From Noviherbaspirillum pedocola (GTDB lineage Bacteria > Pseudomonadota > Gammaproteobacteria > Burkholderiales > Burkholderiaceae_D): a stretch of DNA of 64,000 nucleotides. Below are positions 60,835 to 64,000 of this stretch, piece by piece (position 1 is the stretch's first letter; each line of letters starts with the position of its first letter). The notes beneath the pieces were generated by a model that worked only from the letters and a program-made list of their open reading frames with translations, ran no database searches and was not told the DNA's origin. Position numbers and translations under genes: made by a program. The stretch is taken from positions 186,001-250,000 of the forward strand of contig NZ_JAEPBG010000008.1 of the NCBI RefSeq assembly GCF_016632335.1. The letters are read 5' to 3'.

Positions 60835-61917
60835 TCAGGCTTCCTCGACCACCAGCGCGCCGCGCCGGATCTGATCGCGCTCCATCGATTCGAACAAGGC
60901 CTTGAAGTTGCCTTCGCCGAAACCCTCGTCGCCCTTGCGCTGGATGAACTCGAAGAACACGGGCCCGAATACCGGCTGCGAAAAGATCTGCAGCAATAGC
61001 CGCCGGCTGCCATCCTTGGTCGCACCATCGAGCAGGATGCCGCGCGTCTTCAATTCCGCCACGTTCTCGCCATGGCCGGGCAGGCGCTCTTCCAGCATCT
61101 CGTAATAGGTGTCTGGCGGCGCCGGCGTGAAAGGCACGCCGGCCATCTTGAGCTCATCCAGCGTCTGCATCAAATCGTCGGTCAACAGCGCGATGTGCTG
61201 TATACCTTCGCCGTTGAACTGCATCAGGAATTCCTCGATCTGGCCGCCGCCCTTCTTCGCTTCCTCGTTCAGCGGAATGCGGATCAGGCCGTCCGGCGCC
61301 GTCATCGCCTTCGAGGTCAGGCCGGTGTATTCGCCGGTGATGTCGAAGTAGCGGATCTCGCGGAAGTTGAACAGCTTCTCGTAGAAATTGGCCCAGTAGG
61401 CCATGCGGCCGCGATACACATTGTGGGTCAGGTGATCGATGATCTTCAGCCCGGCGCCCTTCGGATGACGGTCGACGCCATCGATGAACTCGAAGTCGAT
61501 GTCATAGATCGACTTGCCATCTTCGAAGCGGTCGATCAGGTACAGCGGCGCGCCGCCTATGCCCTTGATCGCCGGCAGCCGCAACTCCATCGGCCCGGTC
61601 GGAATCTCGACCGGCTGCGCGCCGTGTTCGAGCGCGTAGGCATAGGCCTTGTGGGAATTCTTCACGCGAAAGCCCATGCCGCAGGCCGACGGGCCATGCT
61701 CGGCGGCGAAGTAGGACGCCACGCTGTTGGGTTCATTGTTGACGATGAAATTGATGTCGCCCTGCCGGTACAGCGCCACGTCCTTGGAACGATGGACCGC
61801 GACCCGGGTGAAGCCCATGGCCTCGAATACCGGCTCGAGCACGCCGGGCGTGGGCGAAGCGAACTCGACGAATTCAAAGCCCATCAAGCCCATCGGATTG
61901 TCGAAGAGGTCGGACAT
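60835..61917 (-). CDS. hpd: 4-hydroxyphenylpyruvate dioxygenase
   Basis: 360 residues, full-length HPPD converting 4-hydroxyphenylpyruvate to homogentisate in tyrosine breakdown. All three Fe(II) ligands are visible: His162 (IIDHLTHNV), His241 (GIQHIALLT) and Glu323 (FFEFIQRKG), as is the C-terminal helix [25 protein letters not shown] precedes the ATG. It is divergent from an Lrp-type regulator. Its N-terminal half resembles the VOC protein at 2651, which lacks the middle His. Confidence 0.96.
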   Translation of the reverse strand: MSDLFDNPMGLMGFEFVEFASPTPGVLEPVFEAMGFTRVAVHRSKDVALYRQGDINFIVNNEPNSVASYFAAEHGPSACGMGFRVKNSHKAYAYALEHGAQPVEIPTGPMELRLPAIKGIGGAPLYLIDRFEDGKSIYDIDFEFIDGVDRHPKGAGLKIIDHLTHNVYRGRMAYWANFYEKLFNFREIRYFDITGEYTGLTSKAMTAPDGLIRIPLNEEAKKGGGQIEEFLMQFNGEGIQHIALLTDDLMQTLDELKMAGVPFTPAPPDTYYEMLEERLPGHGENVAELKTRGILLDGATKDGSRRLLLQIFSQPVFGPVFFEFIQRKGDEGFGEGNFKALFESMERDQIRRGALVVEEA

Positions 61918-61968
61918 GGCGCGTCTCCTGGATTGGTGTGAATGACCCCAAGATCATAGTCCGCGCCC

Positions 61969-61995
61969 TGCGCACAGAGTGCGCATGTTATGCGC
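61969..61995. promoter_or_regulatory. Phased TGCGCA half-sites between hpd and the Lrp gene
   Basis: Three copies of a TGCGCA-type half-site begin at 61969, 61980 and about 61990 (the last inverted), about one helical turn apart. The last two form the perfect palindrome GCGCAT-GTT-ATGCGC at 61981-61995, directly followed by a TATATT -10 at 61996-62001. Phased arrays are what Lrp/AsnC octamers bind. It probably controls both hpd and the regulator itself. Confidence 0.55.
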
Positions 61996-62050
61996 TATAT
62001 TGCTGGGCCTGCGCAAGAAATCTCCTGAATCCAACCAGCAAGAGCGAGAA

Positions 62051-62575
62051 ATGTCCGCCATTACCGTCGACCGATACGACCTGGAAATTCTGTCCGAACT
62101 GCAGCGCAACGGCCGCGCCACCAACGGCGCACTCGGCGAGCGGGTGCATCTGTCGATGTCCCAGGTCAGCAGGCGCATCCAGCGCCTCGAGGAAAGCGGC
62201 GTCATCCGCCAGTACGCGGCGCTGCTCGACAGCGAAGTGCTCGGGCTGGGCGTGCTGGCGATCACCTCGGTCACGCTGGGCCGCCATGGCGAAACCCAGG
62301 GCGATGCCTTCGAGCAGGCCGTGGCCGACATGCCCGAGGTGCTCGAATGCCTGTCCGTGACCGGCGAAGCCGATTACATCCTGCGCGTCGTTGCCACCGA
62401 CCTGGCCTCATTTTCCGAATTCATGATGAAGCGGCTGCTGCGCCTGCCCGGCGTGGTCAATGTGAAGTCCAACATCGCGTTGAAGCGCATCAAGGAAACG
62501 CATGCGTTGCCGCTGAACCATGTGACGCAGCCGGCGCAGGTCACGCGCCGGGTGGTGTTGTCGAAGAGCGCCTAA
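62051..62575 (+). CDS. Lrp/AsnC-family transcriptional regulator, likely of hpd
   Basis: 174 residues. The HTH is at about 5-60 (DRYDLEILSELQRNGRATNGALGERVHLSMSQVSRRIQRLEESGVI), followed by an RAM effector domain (VLGLGVLAITSVTLGRHGE, CLSVTGEADYILRVVATDLASFSEFMMKRLLRLPGVVNVKSNIALKRIKET). Divergent from hpd with phased operator-like sites between them; tyrosine or phenylalanine is a reasonable effector. Start 62051 is chosen because the frame upstream to 61979 would cross the -10 element. Its stop codon TAA lies inside the attC-like left arm. Confidence 0.9.
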   Translation: MSAITVDRYDLEILSELQRNGRATNGALGERVHLSMSQVSRRIQRLEESGVIRQYAALLDSEVLGLGVLAITSVTLGRHGETQGDAFEQAVADMPEVLECLSVTGEADYILRVVATDLASFSEFMMKRLLRLPGVVNVKSNIALKRIKETHALPLNHVTQPAQVTRRVVLSKSA

Positions 62576-62669
62576 CAAAACGCTCCAGGGCTAGGCGCGG
62601 CACCGCAGACAGGTCAACTTGTACGGCAAGGTGCCGCAACGACGACATGGGGCGTTTTGTTAGGCGCTC
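62566..62669. repeat. attC-like 104 bp inverted repeat at the Lrp stop codon
   Basis: The outer arms (62566-62586 and 62649-62669, 21 nt each) pair throughout with one G-U. They contain GCCTAAC (62570-62576) and GTTAGGC (62659-62665), which fit the RYYYAAC and GTTRRRY boxes of integron recombination sites, 96 bp apart end to end. Inside, GCGGCACC (62597-62604) pairs with GGTGCCGC (62630-62637), and ACAGGT with ACTTGT at the tip. No integrase or neighbouring cassette is in the window. A large transcription terminator is the main alternative. Confidence 0.55.
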
Positions 62670-62718
62670 AAAGTCGGCCGGAGCCGCTTGAATCGCTAGT
62701 GCCGCTATTCCAACTGAG

Positions 62719-63423
62719 TCAGCTGAGCCCGACCACCGGCAAGGCTGCGCCATGAATCGCGCGCGCGGCATCTGATGCCAGGAACAGGATCGTATCCGCC
62801 AGCGCATCCGGATCCACCCAGTGCGAGGGATCGGCATTCGGCATCGCCGCACGGTTTTCCGGCGTGTCGATGATGCTGGGCAGCACGCAGTTGACGTTGA
62901 TGCCCTTTTCCCGCAGCTCGGCCGCCATCGATTCGGTGATGCGGATCACCGTATCCTTGCTGGCGCAGTACGCGCCCATGCGCGCCAGGCCCCGTCCCGC
63001 CGAACTCGCCGCGACATTGACGATCTTGCCGCCACCCGCGGCAATCATGGCCGGCACAATGGCGCGCGCCATGTGCAGCATGCTTTTCATGTTGGCGTCG
63101 AACAGCAGATTCCAGTCGGCATCGGTGGTCTCATGCACCGTCGTGCCCATGCGAAAGGCGCCGGCCAAATTGCACAGCACATCAATGCGGCCGCAGCGCT
63201 GCAGCGTCGCATGCACCGCGGCTTCGACCTCGGCAAGCTGGGTCAGGTCCGCCGAGGCGAACAGCATGCGCTCATGCTCCTCGCCATAGGCTTGCGCCAA
63301 CTGCTCGCGTTCACGCGCCACCAGCGCCAGCCGCGCGCCGCGCCGCGCGAAAGCCCCGGCCACCGCCCTGCCGAGGTTGCCGGCCGCGCCGGTGATGACG
63401 ACGGTTCTGTCCTGAAAGTCCAT
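62719..63423 (-). CDS. Short-chain dehydrogenase/reductase paired with phhB
   Basis: 234 residues. Nucleotide loop TGAAGNLGRAVAGAFARRGA, a CNLAGAF variant of NNAG, catalytic Ser in NVAASSAGRG and YCASK. It lies 26 nt behind phhB on the same strand, probably one operon. Pterin recycling after phenylalanine hydroxylation needs a dihydropteridine reductase, and some of those are SDR proteins, so this is a candidate; the sequence alone does not show it. GAGGAGAATGGT precedes the ATG at 63423, preferred over 63444. Confidence 0.8.
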   Translation of the reverse strand: MDFQDRTVVITGAAGNLGRAVAGAFARRGARLALVAREREQLAQAYGEEHERMLFASADLTQLAEVEAAVHATLQRCGRIDVLCNLAGAFRMGTTVHETTDADWNLLFDANMKSMLHMARAIVPAMIAAGGGKIVNVAASSAGRGLARMGAYCASKDTVIRITESMAAELREKGINVNCVLPSIIDTPENRAAMPNADPSHWVDPDALADTILFLASDAARAIHGAALPVVGLS

Positions 63424-63449
63424 ACCATTCTCCTCGTGGGCCACAGCGC

Positions 63450-63755
63450 TCAGGGCTGCGGCGCGCAGCGCGCATAGGCCGCATCGGCGATGCGCGCCAG
63501 CCGCAGGTCGCGCTCGGTGAGACCGCCGGCGTCATGCGTGGTCCAGGTCATCGTCACGCTGTTGTAGACATTGCTCCATTCAGGATGGTGGTCGTGCTTC
63601 TCGGCCGCCAGCGCGATCTGCGTCATGAAACCGAAAGCCTCTACAAAATCGGCGAAGCGGAAGCGCCGGGTGATGGCGCTTCGCTCGGCATCGTATTGCC
63701 AGTCGGGCAGATCGGCGAGCGCTGCTTGCGCGGATTCGGGTGACAGTTTTTCCAT
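63450..63755 (-). CDS. phhB: Pterin-4a-carbinolamine dehydratase
   Basis: 101 residues, typical length for the family. The active-site block [32 protein letters not shown] contains the three conserved His residues. The enzyme dehydrates 4a-hydroxytetrahydrobiopterin formed by phenylalanine hydroxylase. AAGGAGAGCTCC precedes the ATG. phhA itself is not in the window. It agrees with hpd in pointing to phenylalanine/tyrosine breakdown. Confidence 0.94.
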   Translation of the reverse strand: MEKLSPESAQAALADLPDWQYDAERSAITRRFRFADFVEAFGFMTQIALAAEKHDHHPEWSNVYNSVTMTWTTHDAGGLTERDLRLARIADAAYARCAPQP

Positions 63756-63796
63756 GGAGCTCTCCTTGGCGAAATCACGTTCGTGGTCCGAGGAAA

Positions 63797-64000
63797 TCAG
63801 GGCGTGGAGTTTCGCTTCGCTTGCGCCCCGCCCCTGGGTTTGGCGCTTCTTCCGGGACGCTCAGTGAGGCGGCCGGTCACATATTTGTGCAGCACGCTGG
63901 CGATCAGGGTTTGATACGGAATGCCTTCTTCCAGCGCCCTGGCTTGAATGTCCGTGAGGTCAACCGAGGACAAGCGAATATTTACCCGTTTGTCCTTGAC
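63797..64000 (-). CDS. Antitoxin-like RHH/CopG-type protein, C-terminal part (gene runs off the window end)
   Basis: 67 codons, open to the window edge. The residues [20 protein letters not shown], then [20 protein letters not shown], fit the short beta strand and two helices of ribbon-helix-helix antitoxins related to BrnA and CopG. A basic tail ([20 protein letters not shown]) follows. In such pairs the toxin gene usually lies directly upstream, which here means just beyond the window. Confidence 0.65.
   Translation of the reverse strand, partial: VKDKRVNIRLSSVDLTDIQARALEEGIPYQTLIASVLHKYVTGRLTERPGRSAKPRGGAQAKRNSTP

Overview
The window is GC-rich, densely coded DNA from a soil- or plant-associated betaproteobacterium. 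Gene content and style (catabolic IclR and LysR regulators, an aryl-polyene cluster, a trimeric-porin-type signal peptide, a GTAGGTTGGGCTG palindromic repeat family) fit Burkholderiales, probably Oxalobacteraceae. The genus is a guess; no rRNA or tRNA gene was seen to anchor it.

Layout. (1) 1-10 kb: a catabolic locus for quinate/shikimate to protocatechuate. A minus-strand operon reads HPPD-like VOC protein, TIM-barrel 3-dehydroshikimate dehydratase, quinate/shikimate dehydrogenase, type II dehydroquinase, porin (cut by the window edge). A divergent IclR regulator flanks it, and an MHS-family transporter with its own divergent IclR regulator lies further on. Palindromes resembling PobR/PcaU operators sit in both divergent gaps. 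A LysR/MFS pair and a small secreted protein lie in between. (2) 10-18.3 kb: two overlapping hybrid histidine kinases, a LysR remnant, an MFS exporter and a TMEM175-type channel. (3) 18.4-32.6 kb: a minus-strand aryl-polyene-type (flexirubin/xanthomonadin-like) pigment cluster, with ketoreductase, dehydratases, KS and chain-length factor, ACP, AMP ligase, acyltransferase, LolA-like protein, MMPL exporter and two methyltransferases. It also carries an embedded NodB-type deacetylase and two paralogous alpha/beta hydrolases, one of them a lipoprotein. (4) 32.7-34 kb: flavohemoglobin. (5) 34.3-48.3 kb: an exopolysaccharide locus with acyltransferase, LysR, Wzc-like co-polymerase/tyrosine kinase, Wzy-like polymerase, glycosyltransferases, WecA/MraY-like initiating transferase, Wzx flippase, a VirK/YbjX protein and a beta-helix lyase-like protein. 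(6) 48.3-56.3 kb: RlpA-like protein, a LysR-controlled 3-hydroxybutyrate permease/dehydrogenase pair, three small proteins of unknown function, and a DEAD-box helicase with a duplicated DbpA-type RNA-binding domain. (7) 56.5-60.6 kb: ECF sigma/anti-sigma pair, cupin, DUF1540 protein, an unknown protein and a GT4 glycosyltransferase. (8) 60.8-64 kb: tyrosine catabolism (hpd with divergent Lrp regulator, phhB with an SDR), an attC-like structure at the Lrp stop codon, and a truncated antitoxin-like gene at the edge.

Functionally, the two ends are both aromatic catabolism (quinate to protocatechuate; phenylalanine/tyrosine to homogentisate), and the middle is devoted to cell-surface products (pigment and exopolysaccharide). 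The least conventional elements are the split, reordered QuiC-type dehydratase, the hydrolase pair and deacetylase tied to the pigment cluster, the duplicated helicase RNA-binding domain, the attC-like hairpin, and the repeats that supply gene stop codons.
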